This document shows positions 18,749 through 26,890 of a stretch of DNA of 64,000 nucleotides, piece after piece. The position numbers were made by a program, and so were the translations under genes. The notes under the pieces were generated by a model. The model worked only from the letters and a program-made list of their open reading frames with translations, searched no databases and was not told where the DNA came from. The DNA is from Propionicimonas paludicola (GTDB taxonomy: Bacteria > Actinomycetota > Actinomycetes > Propionibacteriales > Propionibacteriaceae). Positions within the stretch are counted from its first letter, which is position 1. Every line of letters starts with the position of its first letter. Location of the stretch: assembly GCF_002563675.1 (NCBI RefSeq), contig NZ_PDJC01000001.1, forward strand, positions 248,001 to 312,000, given 5' to 3'.

Positions 18749-19684
18749 TCACCGGCTCCCAGAGCCGGTCGCATCGGGCCACTCCAGAGCGAACTGGCTG
18801 GTGAACTCACGCTCGGTGCCGTCGATCGGGTCGGTGAAGGCCAGCCGATGCGCGATCAGTTGCAGCGGGTGGCGGAAGTCGTCGGCCGCCACTTCGCGCA
18901 CGTCCGGGTAGAGCGGGTCGCCGAGGATGGGCAGCCCGAGCGCGGCCAGCTGCACCCGCAGTTGGTGAGTCTTTCCGGTGGCCGGCATCAGCCGGTAGCA
19001 GGCCAGGTCGCCGCGGACTTCGTCCAGCTCGATCAGAGTTTCGGCGTTCGATTCGCCATCGACGAGTGCGGCCTGCAGGTGGCCGCGGCGCTTCTCGATG
19101 CGCCCGAGTTCGCGTCGGGGAAACGCCAGGCTCGGGTCGAACCGGGCCAGTGCCCGGTAGGTCTTGCGCACTCCTTGGCTCTGGAACAGCCCGGAGTAGG
19201 CGGCCCGGAACTCTCGGCGCGTGGTCAGCACCAGCACTCCGGCGGTGAGCCGATCCAGGCGATGCGCCGGGGCCAACTCAGGCAGGCCGAGCGCTTCCCG
19301 CAGCCGCACCAGCACGGTCTCGCGGACGTGTACGCCGCGTGGCGTCGTGGCCAGAAAGTGCGGCTTGTCGACGACCACGATCCGCTCGTCTGCGTGCAGG
19401 ATCCTCACCTCGAACGGGACGGACGGCTCCGCGGCCGACTCGCGGTGGAACCACACCAAGGTGTGCGGACGGTACGGCTCCTCGCCGGCGATCGGACGCC
19501 CACTCTGATCGACGAACTCGCCGGTGGCAAGCATGGACGCCACCGGCGCCGCGTCCGGCAGTCGTTCGCGCAGGAACTCACCCATGGTCGCCCAGCGTGG
19601 TGTGACGCCGGGCTCACGATCGGGGGTGCGCACCCAGGCGGCGTCCAGGCCGTTGCGCTGGGGGAGCGGTGAGCGGGGCGGCAT
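18749..19684 (-). CDS. RluA-family pseudouridine synthase
   Basis: 311 aa. The catalytic aspartate is in HRLDRLTAGVLVL (motif II of the family); RILHADERIVVVDKPHFL and TGKTHQLRVQLAALGLPILGDPLYP are the other family blocks. It isomerises uridine in rRNA or tRNA; the site cannot be told. GGAG precedes the ATG by 6 nt. No N-terminal S4 domain is seen, so it resembles the shorter RluA/TruC-type members. trmL follows 4 nt behind. Confidence 0.88.
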   Translation of the reverse strand: MPPRSPLPQRNGLDAAWVRTPDREPGVTPRWATMGEFLRERLPDAAPVASMLATGEFVDQSGRPIAGEEPYRPHTLVWFHRESAAEPSVPFEVRILHADERIVVVDKPHFLATTPRGVHVRETVLVRLREALGLPELAPAHRLDRLTAGVLVLTTRREFRAAYSGLFQSQGVRKTYRALARFDPSLAFPRRELGRIEKRRGHLQAALVDGESNAETLIELDEVRGDLACYRLMPATGKTHQLRVQLAALGLPILGDPLYPDVREVAADDFRHPLQLIAHRLAFTDPIDGTEREFTSQFALEWPDATGSGSR

Positions 19685-19745
19685 CAGCTGCTCCGCGGGA
19701 TCGGGGTCACCGGATCAGGCTACGGGACCGTCCGCGAACTTCCTC

Positions 19746-19808
19746 GGTATTCGGTGTTGCTAACTACCGGTACTCAGTGTTACCGTCTACTGGTACTCAG
19801 CAACACAG
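19746..19808 (+). promoter_or_regulatory. Three 23-bp-phased repeats, probable PadR operator
   Basis: GGTATTCGGTGTTGC (19746), GGTACTCAGTGTTAC (19769) and GGTACTCAGCAACAC (19792) start exactly 23 bp apart. The longer unit CTAC[C/T]GGTACTCAG occurs at 19764 and 19787. GTGTTGC (19753) and GCAACAC (about 19800) also form an inverted pair. The cluster ends 17 bp before the PadR start, so autoregulation is likely. Confidence 0.6.
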
Positions 19809-19824
19809 AGTAGATGGAGTGGCA

Positions 19825-20160
19825 ATGGCCAATCAGATGACCGAGTTGCTCAAGGGCACCCTCGAGGGCATCGTCCTCAGCTTGCTCGCCGAGCGGCCGG
19901 CCTACGGCTATGAGATCACCGCGCAGCTGCGCGAGCAGGGTTTCACCGACCTGGTCGAGGGCACCGTCTACGCGGTGCTGGTGCGCATCGAGCAGCGCGG
20001 CTTCGTCGATGTCGAGCGGGTCACCTCGGAGAAGGGCCCGCCGCGCAAGGTCTACTCCCTCAATGCGCGCGGACGCGCACAACTCGACGAGTTCTGGACG
20101 GCCTGGAGCTTCCTGGCCGACCGGATCAACCAGCTTCACAAGGGCAAGGAGTCATCATGA
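19825..20160 (+). CDS. PadR-family transcriptional regulator
   Basis: 111 aa, a single winged-helix domain: LKGTLEGIVLSLLAERPAYGYEI, then the wing with RVTSEKGPPRKVYSLN, then a short dimerisation helix. PadR proteins are ligand-released repressors that often control adjacent drug exporters. It is the first gene of a four-gene operon in which every junction overlaps (ATGA). GGAGT precedes the ATG by only 4 nt; an ATG four codons later is an alternative start. Confidence 0.92.
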   Translation: MANQMTELLKGTLEGIVLSLLAERPAYGYEITAQLREQGFTDLVEGTVYAVLVRIEQRGFVDVERVTSEKGPPRKVYSLNARGRAQLDEFWTAWSFLADRINQLHKGKESS

Positions 20161-20522
20161 GCAACTGGATCGAGGTCCTCACCGGATCGCTGGAGCAGAA
20201 GCGCCAGTACCGCGAGTACAAGGCGCGGCTGAAGGCATTGCCGGAGCCCTACGCGTCCGCGGCCAAGGCGATCGACCGCTACGTCATGTACTACGGCGGG
20301 CTCACCGACGGCGACACCATGGTGCGCCTGCTCACCGATCACATCGAGCTCTGGGAGCGGGCCGCCACCGACGCCACTCCATTGCGCGAGATCGTCGGAG
20401 ACGACCCGGTGGACTTCGCCGAGACCTTCATTCGGGCCTACTCCGGCACTCAATGGATCGACAAGGAGCGGGCCCGGCTGGTGAAGGCGATCGACGACGC
20501 TGAGCGAGAGACCCTGCGATGA
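20157..20522 (+). CDS. DUF1048 family protein
   Basis: 121 aa soluble helical protein with no catalytic motif. The order PadR, DUF1048, ABC ATPase, ABC permease is a known recurring layout, and the sequence (GSLEQKRQYREYKARLKALP..., DPVDFAETFIRAYSGTQWIDKERARL) fits DUF1048. Its role in such operons is not established; it may modulate PadR or the exporter. It overlaps both neighbours by 4 nt. Confidence 0.82.
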   Translation: MSNWIEVLTGSLEQKRQYREYKARLKALPEPYASAAKAIDRYVMYYGGLTDGDTMVRLLTDHIELWERAATDATPLREIVGDDPVDFAETFIRAYSGTQWIDKERARLVKAIDDAERETLR

Positions 20523-21313
20523 GCGTGGGCGCTGCGCTCCGGGTCGACGGGCTGCGCAAGTCCTACGGCGAGCTGGACGTCCTGCGGGAGGTCAGCTTCG
20601 CGGTGCAGCCGGGCAGCATCTTCGCCCTGCTCGGCTCGAACGGGGCCGGCAAGACCACGGTGGTGCGGATCCTGGCCACCCTGCTGCGGGCCGACGCCGG
20701 CCTGGCCGAGGTGAACGGTTTCGACGTGGCCTCCCGGGCGGCGGACGTCCGCGGCGCGATCAGCCTGACCGGCCAGTTCGCCGCCGTCGACGACGTGCTC
20801 ACCGGGAGGGAGAACCTGATCCTGATCGCCCGGCTTCGGCATCTGCCCGAGCCGGCCGCCATCGCCGATGACCTACTGAGCCGGTTCGGTCTGGCCGAGG
20901 CCGCGGCCCGTCCGGTGGCCACCTACTCCGGCGGGATGCGCCGCCGGCTCGACATCGCCATGAGCCTGATCGGCAGCCCGCCGGTGATCTTCCTGGACGA
21001 ACCGACCACCGGGTTGGATCCGCAGGCCCGCCTCGAGGTCTGGCAGGCCGTCCGCGAACTCGCTGCTGCGGGCACCACCGTCCTGCTCACCACGCAGTAC
21101 CTGGACGAGGCCGAGCAGCTCGCCGACCGGATCGCGATCCTGCACGACGGCCGGATCATCGTGGACGGCACCCTGGCCGAGCTCACAGCGCTGCTGCCGC
21201 CGGCCACGGTCGAGTACGTGGAGAAGCAGCCCACCCTGGAAGAGGTCTTCCTGGCCGTCGTCAGCGGCAGCGCGTCCGCCGACCACCCGAACCACAGCGA
21301 GGAGGAGTCATGA
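20519..21313 (+). CDS. ABC exporter ATP-binding protein, DrrA type
   Basis: 264 aa. Walker A LLGSNGAGKTTVVR (about 40-53), Q-loop TGQFAAVD, signature YSGGMRRRLD, Walker B VIFLDEPTTGLD and the switch H-loop replaced by Gln in LLTTQYLDEAEQL, as is usual for DrrA-like proteins. A C-terminal extension ends PTLEEVFLAV, typical of drug/lipid exporters. It pairs with the permease at 21310. Confidence 0.93.
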   Translation: MSVGAALRVDGLRKSYGELDVLREVSFAVQPGSIFALLGSNGAGKTTVVRILATLLRADAGLAEVNGFDVASRAADVRGAISLTGQFAAVDDVLTGRENLILIARLRHLPEPAAIADDLLSRFGLAEAAARPVATYSGGMRRRLDIAMSLIGSPPVIFLDEPTTGLDPQARLEVWQAVRELAAAGTTVLLTTQYLDEAEQLADRIAILHDGRIIVDGTLAELTALLPPATVEYVEKQPTLEEVFLAVVSGSASADHPNHSEEES

Positions 21314-22071
21314 GCGTCCATCCGCTCGGCGACACCGTCGTCCTCACCGGACGATCCCTGAAGCACATCACCCGGAGCCTGGACACGATCCTCACCACGG
21401 CCGTGACCCCTATCGCGCTGATGCTGCTGTTCGTGTACGTCCTGGGCGGGGCGATCAACACCGGCGCCGACTCCTATGTGAGTTACCTGCTGCCCGGCAT
21501 CCTGCTGATCACCATCGCCTCCGGCATCTCCTACACCGGCTACCGGCTGTTCCTCGACCTGCAGGGCGGCATCTTCGAGAGGTTCCACTCGATGCCCATC
21601 TCGCGCTCGGCAGTGCTGTGGGCGCATGTGCTGACCTCGCTGGTGGCGAACCTGATCTCGCTGGTCGTGGTGGTCGCGATTGCGCTGCTGATGGGCTTCC
21701 GATCGGGGGCCGGCGTGTTGTCCTGGCTGGCCGTGCTGGGGATCCTGGTGCTGTTCACGCTTGCTCTGACCTGGTTGGCCGTCATCGCCGGCCTGTCGGC
21801 CAAGTCCATGGACGGAGCCACGGCCTTCTCCTACCCGCTGATCTTCCTGCCGTTCATCAGCTCGGCTTTCGTGCCGACGGCGTCGATGCCCGGCCCCGTC
21901 CGCTGGTTCGCCGAGAGCCAGCCGGTGACCTCGATTGTGAACTCGGTGCGGGCGCTGTTCGCCGGACAGCCCGTCGGCGGTGAACTGTGGGTGGCCCTGG
22001 CCTGGTGTGCCGGCATCCTGGCGATCGGCTACGGCTTCGCGATGCTCGCCTATCGGCGCAAGCTCGCCTAG
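21310..22071 (+). CDS. ABC-2 type exporter permease, DrrB type
   Basis: 253 aa with six hydrophobic helices (VTPIALMLLFVYVLGGAI, SYVSYLLPGILLITIASG, and others). The ABC-2 signature region FERFHSMPISRSAVLWAHVL, the cytoplasmic coupling region, is present. It forms the membrane half of the exporter under PadR control. The stop overlaps the stop of the convergent acetyltransferase. Confidence 0.9.
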   Translation: MSVHPLGDTVVLTGRSLKHITRSLDTILTTAVTPIALMLLFVYVLGGAINTGADSYVSYLLPGILLITIASGISYTGYRLFLDLQGGIFERFHSMPISRSAVLWAHVLTSLVANLISLVVVVAIALLMGFRSGAGVLSWLAVLGILVLFTLALTWLAVIAGLSAKSMDGATAFSYPLIFLPFISSAFVPTASMPGPVRWFAESQPVTSIVNSVRALFAGQPVGGELWVALAWCAGILAIGYGFAMLAYRRKLA

Positions 22072-22571
22072 TCCTCCAGCGGACGGGTCCAGACCGCGAC
22101 CGTGGTCTTGACCGGGCCTTCGATGAACGGGACGACTCGGCCGGTGGGCCGGTAGCCGAGCTTCGACCAGAACGGCTCTGCGGCGGCGGCATTCGTCTCG
22201 ACAATGCCCAGCCGCAGGGTGTCGACGCCCTCCCAGCCGCGCACCTGGCTGAGGGTGTAGTCGTGCAGCGCGCGTCCGATGCCTTCGCCTTCGTGGGCGC
22301 CGTGGACGAGCAGCAGCCCAACGTGAGCCGTCTGCTGGTTCGGCCAGGACTGCAGGACGTCCACGACGCCGACCAGGGTGGCGTCCAGCCAGGCCCCGAA
22401 GCAGTGCTTCTGGCCGGGCGTCAGGTCGGGTGGACCGTCGAGGAGCACCTCGAGGCCGTCACCGGGAGCCGGCGGACGTCCGGAGACCCGCTCGGTGTAT
22501 CCGGGGTTGGACTCCAGCAGCGCCTGGACCGCAGGGGCTTCCGCCTCACTCAGGTCACCGAAGGTCAGCAT
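22068..22571 (-). CDS. GNAT-family N-acetyltransferase
   Basis: 167 aa. The acetyl-CoA binding loop appears as HEGEGIGRALHDYTLSQVR (Q/R-x2-G-x-G/A type) after the beta strand AHVGLLLV, and FWSKLGYRPTGR is the usual C-terminal strand-helix. Substrate unknown. A single gene between the exporter operon and a small plus-strand gene. Confidence 0.87.
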   Translation of the reverse strand: MLTFGDLSEAEAPAVQALLESNPGYTERVSGRPPAPGDGLEVLLDGPPDLTPGQKHCFGAWLDATLVGVVDVLQSWPNQQTAHVGLLLVHGAHEGEGIGRALHDYTLSQVRGWEGVDTLRLGIVETNAAAAEPFWSKLGYRPTGRVVPFIEGPVKTTVAVWTRPLED

Positions 22572-22669
22572 GAGGCCACCATGTCAGGCGCGGTATCGTC
22601 CGGCAACTGTCCAGTACGGGTGTGCGGCAAACCCTCCCGTGCGCCGGATCGCCGTGCGATGCTCGATTC

Positions 22670-22948
22670 ATGTCCAGCATCGTTCCCCCGCCCCAGGAGC
22701 GCTTCGACCCGATCACGGCGCGCTGGCTGACTCCGGGCGGCCCGCTGCCCGATCCGGCGCGTGACGAGATCGACCCCGGCCGCCGGGATCCGGTGACCAT
22801 CGTCGGGCCAGTCCCACCGGAGCTGAACGTCCTCGGTGACGCTCACCTCCGCGAAGGTGCCGGACTGATCGGTGCCGGCACCACTCACGTGCTTCGCTGG
22901 GTGCTGGTTGCCTTGGTCTTGCTGGCGATCTGTCTCGGCTTCTTCTGA
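22670..22948 (+). CDS. Small hypothetical protein with C-terminal membrane anchor
   Basis: 92 aa. A Pro-rich soluble part (PPPQERFDPITARWLTPGGP...) is followed by one C-terminal helix (LRWVLVALVLLAICLGFF), so it is probably tail-anchored. Codon use matches its neighbours. No ribosome site is clear and no family was recognised. A stem-loop overlaps its stop codon. Confidence 0.55.
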   Translation: MSSIVPPPQERFDPITARWLTPGGPLPDPARDEIDPGRRDPVTIVGPVPPELNVLGDAHLREGAGLIGAGTTHVLRWVLVALVLLAICLGFF

Positions 22949-22983
22949 GCCGCTCGGCGCGCTGCGTACGCCGTCCGGCTCAG
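22945..22983 (+). terminator. Terminator-like stem overlapping a stop codon
   Basis: CTGAGCCG (22945-22952) pairs perfectly with CGGCTCAG (22976-22983); no T-run follows. The rest of the gap to 23170 shows only the TAGGGT -10 of the next gene. Confidence 0.4.
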
Positions 22984-23170
22984 TCATCTGCCGCCGCTGC
23001 AGGCTGAACTCTCTACAGCGCCTGAGCGCAGACACATCCACCGAACAGCTGGCCGCGCCGTCAGGTGGTGGCGTCCCCGGCCGGGGCGCTTCGTGGCCCG
23101 GCAGGTTCAGGTCGACCGTGGGTCTGCCGCCACCTCGCCCGACTCCCGGGCCCTCTACTAGGGTCGACGC

Positions 23171-23857
23171 ATGAACGAGTACGGGCAGGAGGTCGGCGAC
23201 TCGGTGGACGGATGGGTGCCCCGTTCGATGCCGAGCCGGGTGCCGCTGGTCGGGCGCTACGTCACCGCTGAGCCGATCGGGCCGGAGCACACCGACGCCT
23301 TATACGCCGCGGTTGGCGGAAGCGACGATGAGTCGCTGTGGACCTATCGTCCGGCGGCCCGTCCGCAGTCCCGCGAGGCGTTCGAGCAGACGGTGATCCG
23401 GGTTCTGGCTGAGCGCTCAGATGGCGTGACGTTCGCCTTCGTTCCGACCGGTGGCTCGGCAGCTGGGCTGGCCAGTCTGTACCCGTGTGTGCCGGTGATG
23501 GGCGTGATCGAAGTCTCCGGGGTGCTGTGGGCTCGGACGATGCAGCGCACCACCGCGGCCACCGAGGCGATCCATCTGATGCTGGGCTACGCGTTCGACG
23601 AATTCGGCTATCGCCGGGTCGAGTGGAAGTGCGACAGCCTGAACGAGCCGTCCCGACGGGCGGCGCTGCGGCTCGGCTTCAGCTATGAAGGCCGCTTCCG
23701 CCAACACATGGTCATCAAGGGACGCAGTCGCGACACCGATTGGTTCTCGATCACCGACTCCGAATGGCCGGCCATCCGCGAGCGTCAGCTTCGATGGCTC
23801 GACCCGTCCAACTTTGGCTCCGACGGACGTCAGGTGCGACGCCTCGGGGAGGTATGA
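23171..23857 (+). CDS. RimJ/RimL-type GNAT acetyltransferase
   Basis: 228 aa. The arrangement PLVGRYVTAEPIGPEHTDALY at the start, GVLWARTMQRTTAATEAIHLML for the CoA site and RVEWKCDSLNEPSRRAALRLGF with SYEGRFRQHMVIKG is that of the Acetyltransf_3 group, which acetylates protein N-termini, antibiotics or small amines. The ATG is 6 nt after TAGGGT (23159-23164) with no ribosome site, so it is probably leaderless. The first repeat element starts 11 bp after its stop. Confidence 0.87.
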   Translation: MNEYGQEVGDSVDGWVPRSMPSRVPLVGRYVTAEPIGPEHTDALYAAVGGSDDESLWTYRPAARPQSREAFEQTVIRVLAERSDGVTFAFVPTGGSAAGLASLYPCVPVMGVIEVSGVLWARTMQRTTAATEAIHLMLGYAFDEFGYRRVEWKCDSLNEPSRRAALRLGFSYEGRFRQHMVIKGRSRDTDWFSITDSEWPAIRERQLRWLDPSNFGSDGRQVRRLGEV

Positions 23858-23868
23858 CGTGGCTCAAC

Positions 23869-24026
23869 CGCCGATGTTGTCGTTATCAGAGGGTTGGTCG
23901 AGCCTCCTCACAGCGTGACCTCCGACTTCGTCGTTATGGGGCCGGTTTGAGGGCCTCATAACGACAACATTGGCGTTCGAGTGCGGAGAGTGCGTCTACA
24001 CCGCCTCGATAACGACAACATCGGCG
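23869..24026 (+). repeat. 158-bp nested palindromic element, copy 1
   Basis: Four 24-bp half-sites at 23869, 23920, 23952 and 24003 are arranged 24-27-24-8-24-27-24. The outer pair is a perfect 19-bp inverted repeat, CGCCGATGTTGTCGTTATC at 23869 against its complement ending at 24026. The inner pair (23920-23943 and 23952-23975) matches at 18 of 24 positions around the loop GGTTTGAG. Copy 2 at 29901-30058 has identical length and spacing. It looks like a non-autonomous mobile element (MITE or REP type); no target duplication is visible. Confidence 0.8.
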
Positions 24027-24064
24027 TTCGCGTGCTGCTGACAGGGGCTGCTGTCGTGTTGGAG

Positions 24065-24271
24065 TCAGTCGGCCGTGTACTCCAGGATCTCGGCGGGCGT
24101 GCATTCGAGTTCGCGGCAGATGGCGTCCAGCGTCGAGAAGCGAACCGCCTTCGCCCGGTTGTTCTTCAGGATCGACAAGTTCGCCTGCGTGATCCCGACT
24201 CGCTCAGCAAGCTGGGTCAGGGTCATCTTGCGGCGGGCGAGTTGGACGTCCAGGTTCACCACGATCGCCAT
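24065..24271 (-). CDS. Xre-type HTH regulator (YozG-like)
   Basis: 68 aa consisting of one helix-turn-helix: LARRKMTLTQLAERVGITQANLSILKN, then AVRFSTLDAICRELECTPAEIL. Its ATG shares a base with the stop of the DUF2975 gene (TGATG), so the two are coupled, a pairing found in many Gram-positive bacteria. It probably autoregulates through the TATCG repeats upstream of the pair. Confidence 0.92.
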   Translation of the reverse strand: MAIVVNLDVQLARRKMTLTQLAERVGITQANLSILKNNRAKAVRFSTLDAICRELECTPAEILEYTAD

Positions 24272-24750
24272 CAGATGACCTCACTGAGCTCGCTCTGCAT
24301 CGTTGACGCCTGCCTCAGCAGCCCCTTCATGACGACCATCAGGACGGCAACGGTGGCACCGCCGACTGCGAGCCCGGACAGCAACAACAGCAAGCTGGGT
24401 GGGCAGGCATGGATGCCGAAGGTCAAGAAGGCGCCGATCCCCAGCACGAGGGCCGCGTCGAGGGCGCTGGCCGCGATGATCACGTCAACCCATCCGAACG
24501 CCGTGGCGGAGAAGACGCGCTCGCGCTCCACCATCGACAGCAGCACCCAGACGGCCACCACCGCGATCTGGATCGCCAGGATCCCGAGCACCACGACCGC
24601 CAGCATCGGCCATCGCAGCCACGCCAACTCCGGGTATGCCTGAGCCATCTGGTCGGCCAGGGTGGGGAAGTAGAGTCCCTGGGCGCCCAGCAGGCCGAGG
24701 AGAACCACTGCCAGCAAGACGCGAAGAGCGAGAATGGACGCCTTCTTCAT
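24271..24750 (-). CDS. DUF2975 membrane protein
   Basis: 159 aa with four transmembrane helices (ILALRVLLAVVLLGLLG, WPMLAVVVLGILAIQIAVVAVW, ALDAALVLGIGAFLTFG, LLLLLSGLAVGGATVAVLMVV). The short motif VERERVFSATAFGWVDVI between helices 2 and 3 is typical of DUF2975. Function unknown; such proteins may control or be controlled by the paired Xre protein. No strong ribosome site is seen ahead of the ATG at 24750. Confidence 0.88.
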   Translation of the reverse strand: MKKASILALRVLLAVVLLGLLGAQGLYFPTLADQMAQAYPELAWLRWPMLAVVVLGILAIQIAVVAVWVLLSMVERERVFSATAFGWVDVIIAASALDAALVLGIGAFLTFGIHACPPSLLLLLSGLAVGGATVAVLMVVMKGLLRQASTMQSELSEVI

Positions 24751-24759
24751 GACCTATCC

Positions 24760-24789
24760 TATCGTTTTGCGATAAGAATATATCGATAG
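24760..24789 (-). promoter_or_regulatory. Candidate Xre operator before DUF2975-xre
   Basis: TATCGTTTTGCGATA (24760-24774) is an inverted repeat of TATCG/CGATA, and TATCGATAG (24781-24789) adds another copy. The stretch is AT-rich in a GC-rich genome. On the minus strand TTGACT lies just upstream of it. Position 10 bp before the ATG fits autorepression. Confidence 0.5.
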
Positions 24790-24844
24790 TCAATATGAAG
24801 TCGATGGAGCACGCTTCAAGTACGGGTGTGAGTCCGGGCGCCGG

Positions 24845-25714
24845 TCAACCGAGCGCGGCAAGGTTCGCGGCGACGATCGCTTGCACGCCCGCCGCGTTGG
24901 GGTGGTCCCCGTCGTCGGCCAGCAAGGAGGTGGGATCCTCGTCGCCGCTGCCTTTGAAGACGTGGACGAGGTCTACGGTGCGAGCCCCGCTTTGCGCTGA
25001 GGCCTGCGCGATGGCGCTGTTCACCGCGGTGGTGACCGCAACGCTCCAGTCGAGTTGCCGTTGGCCACCTTGGGCGCGCGCGACATCCCCATCGGCGAAG
25101 ACGTTCCAGTAGTTGTCGACCAGGATTGTGGTGGGCTGCCCAGCCCGCAGCGCCTGCGTCTGTCGGATGATCGACACCAGGCGGTCCTGCATGGCGGTGA
25201 CATCGGGCTGATAGCACGCGCTGTTGCAGCCACCGTGGAGCCAGGCGTCGAAGTCATCCTTCAGGTCGTTCGCGCCAATGATCATGATCACGATGTCGGC
25301 CTTCTGGACGTCCTGGCGGGTGCCCGGATCATCGGTCAGCTGGCTCAGGACGTCCTGGGTCGTGTAGCCGGCCACTCCCAGATTGACGTCGGTGACAGTG
25401 CGTCCCTCGCGCTGGGCCAGGGACTGTGCGAAGCGCGACAGGATCGTGCGGCAGTTGCAGGCGGTGCCGGCCATGACCGAGTCGCCCAGACCCACCACAT
25501 GCAGCGGGGGCAAGGGAGCCGTCGGTGTCGCAGCCGACGGTTCAGGCGCCACCGGTGCAGCGGCGCGAGCCAGGGCCGGCGCCGGCCTCGGGACGGGCGT
25601 GATCACCTCCGCCCGGAGGGCATCGGTGCGGAGCTGGAGCACCACCGCAGCCAGCGCAACCGTCAGCGCGGCGGCGAACATCGCACGGTAGACCGATCTG
25701 GGCCGGTGCCTCAT
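24845..25714 (-). CDS. Exported SGNH/GDSL hydrolase
   Basis: 289 aa. An N-terminal membrane anchor or signal (FAAALTVALAAVVLQL) is followed by an Ala/Pro-rich linker and the SGNH fold from about residue 70. The nucleophile is Ser79 in GLGDSVMAG, the oxyanion Asn is in IIGANDL, and the Asp/His pair is DDGDHPN near the C-terminus. A likely extracytoplasmic esterase or acyl hydrolase. The ATG overlaps the stop of the esterase gene (ATGA), so both act from one mRNA beside the LysX-like gene. Confidence 0.88.
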   Translation of the reverse strand: MRHRPRSVYRAMFAAALTVALAAVVLQLRTDALRAEVITPVPRPAPALARAAAPVAPEPSAATPTAPLPPLHVVGLGDSVMAGTACNCRTILSRFAQSLAQREGRTVTDVNLGVAGYTTQDVLSQLTDDPGTRQDVQKADIVIMIIGANDLKDDFDAWLHGGCNSACYQPDVTAMQDRLVSIIRQTQALRAGQPTTILVDNYWNVFADGDVARAQGGQRQLDWSVAVTTAVNSAIAQASAQSGARTVDLVHVFKGSGDEDPTSLLADDGDHPNAAGVQAIVAANLAALG

Positions 25715-26781
25715 CCGAGCGAGCCAGCCCTATCCAGCCAGTCCAGAGCCGTGCTGATGTAGGGCTTGTAGACGTGAAAGTTGTGGCCGCCGGCGGGGAA
25801 GGTGATCAAGCTGACCGCGGGATCTCCGCGGGTGACCTGGGCCATCTTCTCGGTGGCGATCCACGCCCACTCGTCCTGCTTGCTCGAGATCATCAGGAGC
25901 TTGGTCCCGCGCATTCCGTACTGGTGATACAGCCACGTGGCCGAGTTCTCATTGCGCAGCTGCGTGTTGCTGCCGAACAGGTCCCCGGTGGTGTTGTCGA
26001 GGTAGGTGTCGAACTCGCCAGCGAGACTGACCGCTGCGGCGAACTCCGTCGGATGGCCCAGGGTCAGCTTCGCGGCGCACAGTGCGCCGGTGCTCCACCC
26101 CATCAGTGACCAGTGTTTGCCGGGCGGCTCCACCCGGTACTTCGCCTGTACGGCCGCCGGGACGTCCGAGGTCAGCCACGTCTGAGCCTGAGGCCCATGG
26201 GGGACGTCGACGCACTCGGTGTCTCGGGGTGGGGCGATCATGATCGGCGGGAACACCCCGACGAACGGCCGGACGGTCCCGGCGGCGATCGCCTGGCTCG
26301 CCACGTCGCCGAAGTCGTACTCGTTGAACAGGTTCTGCGGATGAGACGGCTGCCCCGGCAAGAACATGACGACGGGGTAGCGGGTACTGCCACTGGCGTC
26401 ATAGCCCGGCGGGAGCCAGACCAGAGTGTCGGCACTGACTCCCGACTTTGCATGGACGTTGAGCACTTCCAGCTTGCCGGTGCCGGGATGCAGCTCATTG
26501 ACCTGAACGATGCGTGCCGGAGTGTCGTGGCCAAGGCCGAGCAGGTCAGACCACGAGGCGTAGAAGCCGTACTGGTCGTTCACGTAGAAGAACAACGCAG
26601 CCATCGCGGTCACCTGTGCAACCAGGATGAGCCCGATCCGTCCGAGGAACTTCAGCACGGCCACCGGCCGACCGCCGCTGGCCGGGGGTTTTCGCGACCA
26701 CAGCACGGCGGCGAGGATCGGCAGGGCGATCGCGAGGATGGTGCTGGCGATCAGGATGAAGTTTCCAGTCAGCTGGAACAT
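25711..26781 (-). CDS. Membrane-anchored alpha/beta-hydrolase esterase (esterase D / Ag85-like)
   Basis: 356 aa. Two N-terminal helices (FILIASTILAIALPILAAVLW and LILVAQVTAMAALFFYV) precede an esterase domain. The nucleophile elbow is LMGWSTGALCA, RYPVVMFLPGQ is the first strand, and the catalytic His is in AGGHNFHVY near the end. The ATG at 26781 is 8 nt after AAAGGA; the longer frame is antisense to the LysX-like gene. Esterases beside aminoacyl-phosphatidylglycerol synthases in other Gram-positives (AhyD) hydrolyse aminoacyl lipids; that role is plausible but inferred here. Confidence 0.88.
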   Translation of the reverse strand: MFQLTGNFILIASTILAIALPILAAVLWSRKPPASGGRPVAVLKFLGRIGLILVAQVTAMAALFFYVNDQYGFYASWSDLLGLGHDTPARIVQVNELHPGTGKLEVLNVHAKSGVSADTLVWLPPGYDASGSTRYPVVMFLPGQPSHPQNLFNEYDFGDVASQAIAAGTVRPFVGVFPPIMIAPPRDTECVDVPHGPQAQTWLTSDVPAAVQAKYRVEPPGKHWSLMGWSTGALCAAKLTLGHPTEFAAAVSLAGEFDTYLDNTTGDLFGSNTQLRNENSATWLYHQYGMRGTKLLMISSKQDEWAWIATEKMAQVTRGDPAVSLITFPAGGHNFHVYKPYISTALDWLDRAGSLG

Positions 26782-26816
26782 GTCCACGGTCCTTTTTCCC
26801 GCCGGAACGGGCGGAA

Positions 26817-26836
26817 CCTCGCCAATTCTAGCGAGG
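26817..26836. promoter_or_regulatory. Divergent promoter with palindrome between esterase and lysX-like genes
   Basis: CCTCGC-N8-GCGAGG (26817-26836) is a perfect 6-bp inverted repeat. It covers TAGAAT, a strong -10 for the minus-strand esterase (bases 26829-26824). On the plus strand TAGCCT (26854-26859) could be the -10 of the lysX-like gene, which has GAGGGG before its ATG. One regulator bound here could control both directions. Confidence 0.5.
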
Positions 26837-26890
26837 CCTTTCAGGCGTCCTAGTAGCCTCGGTCGTCGGAGCCATCCAGAGGGGCAGGTC

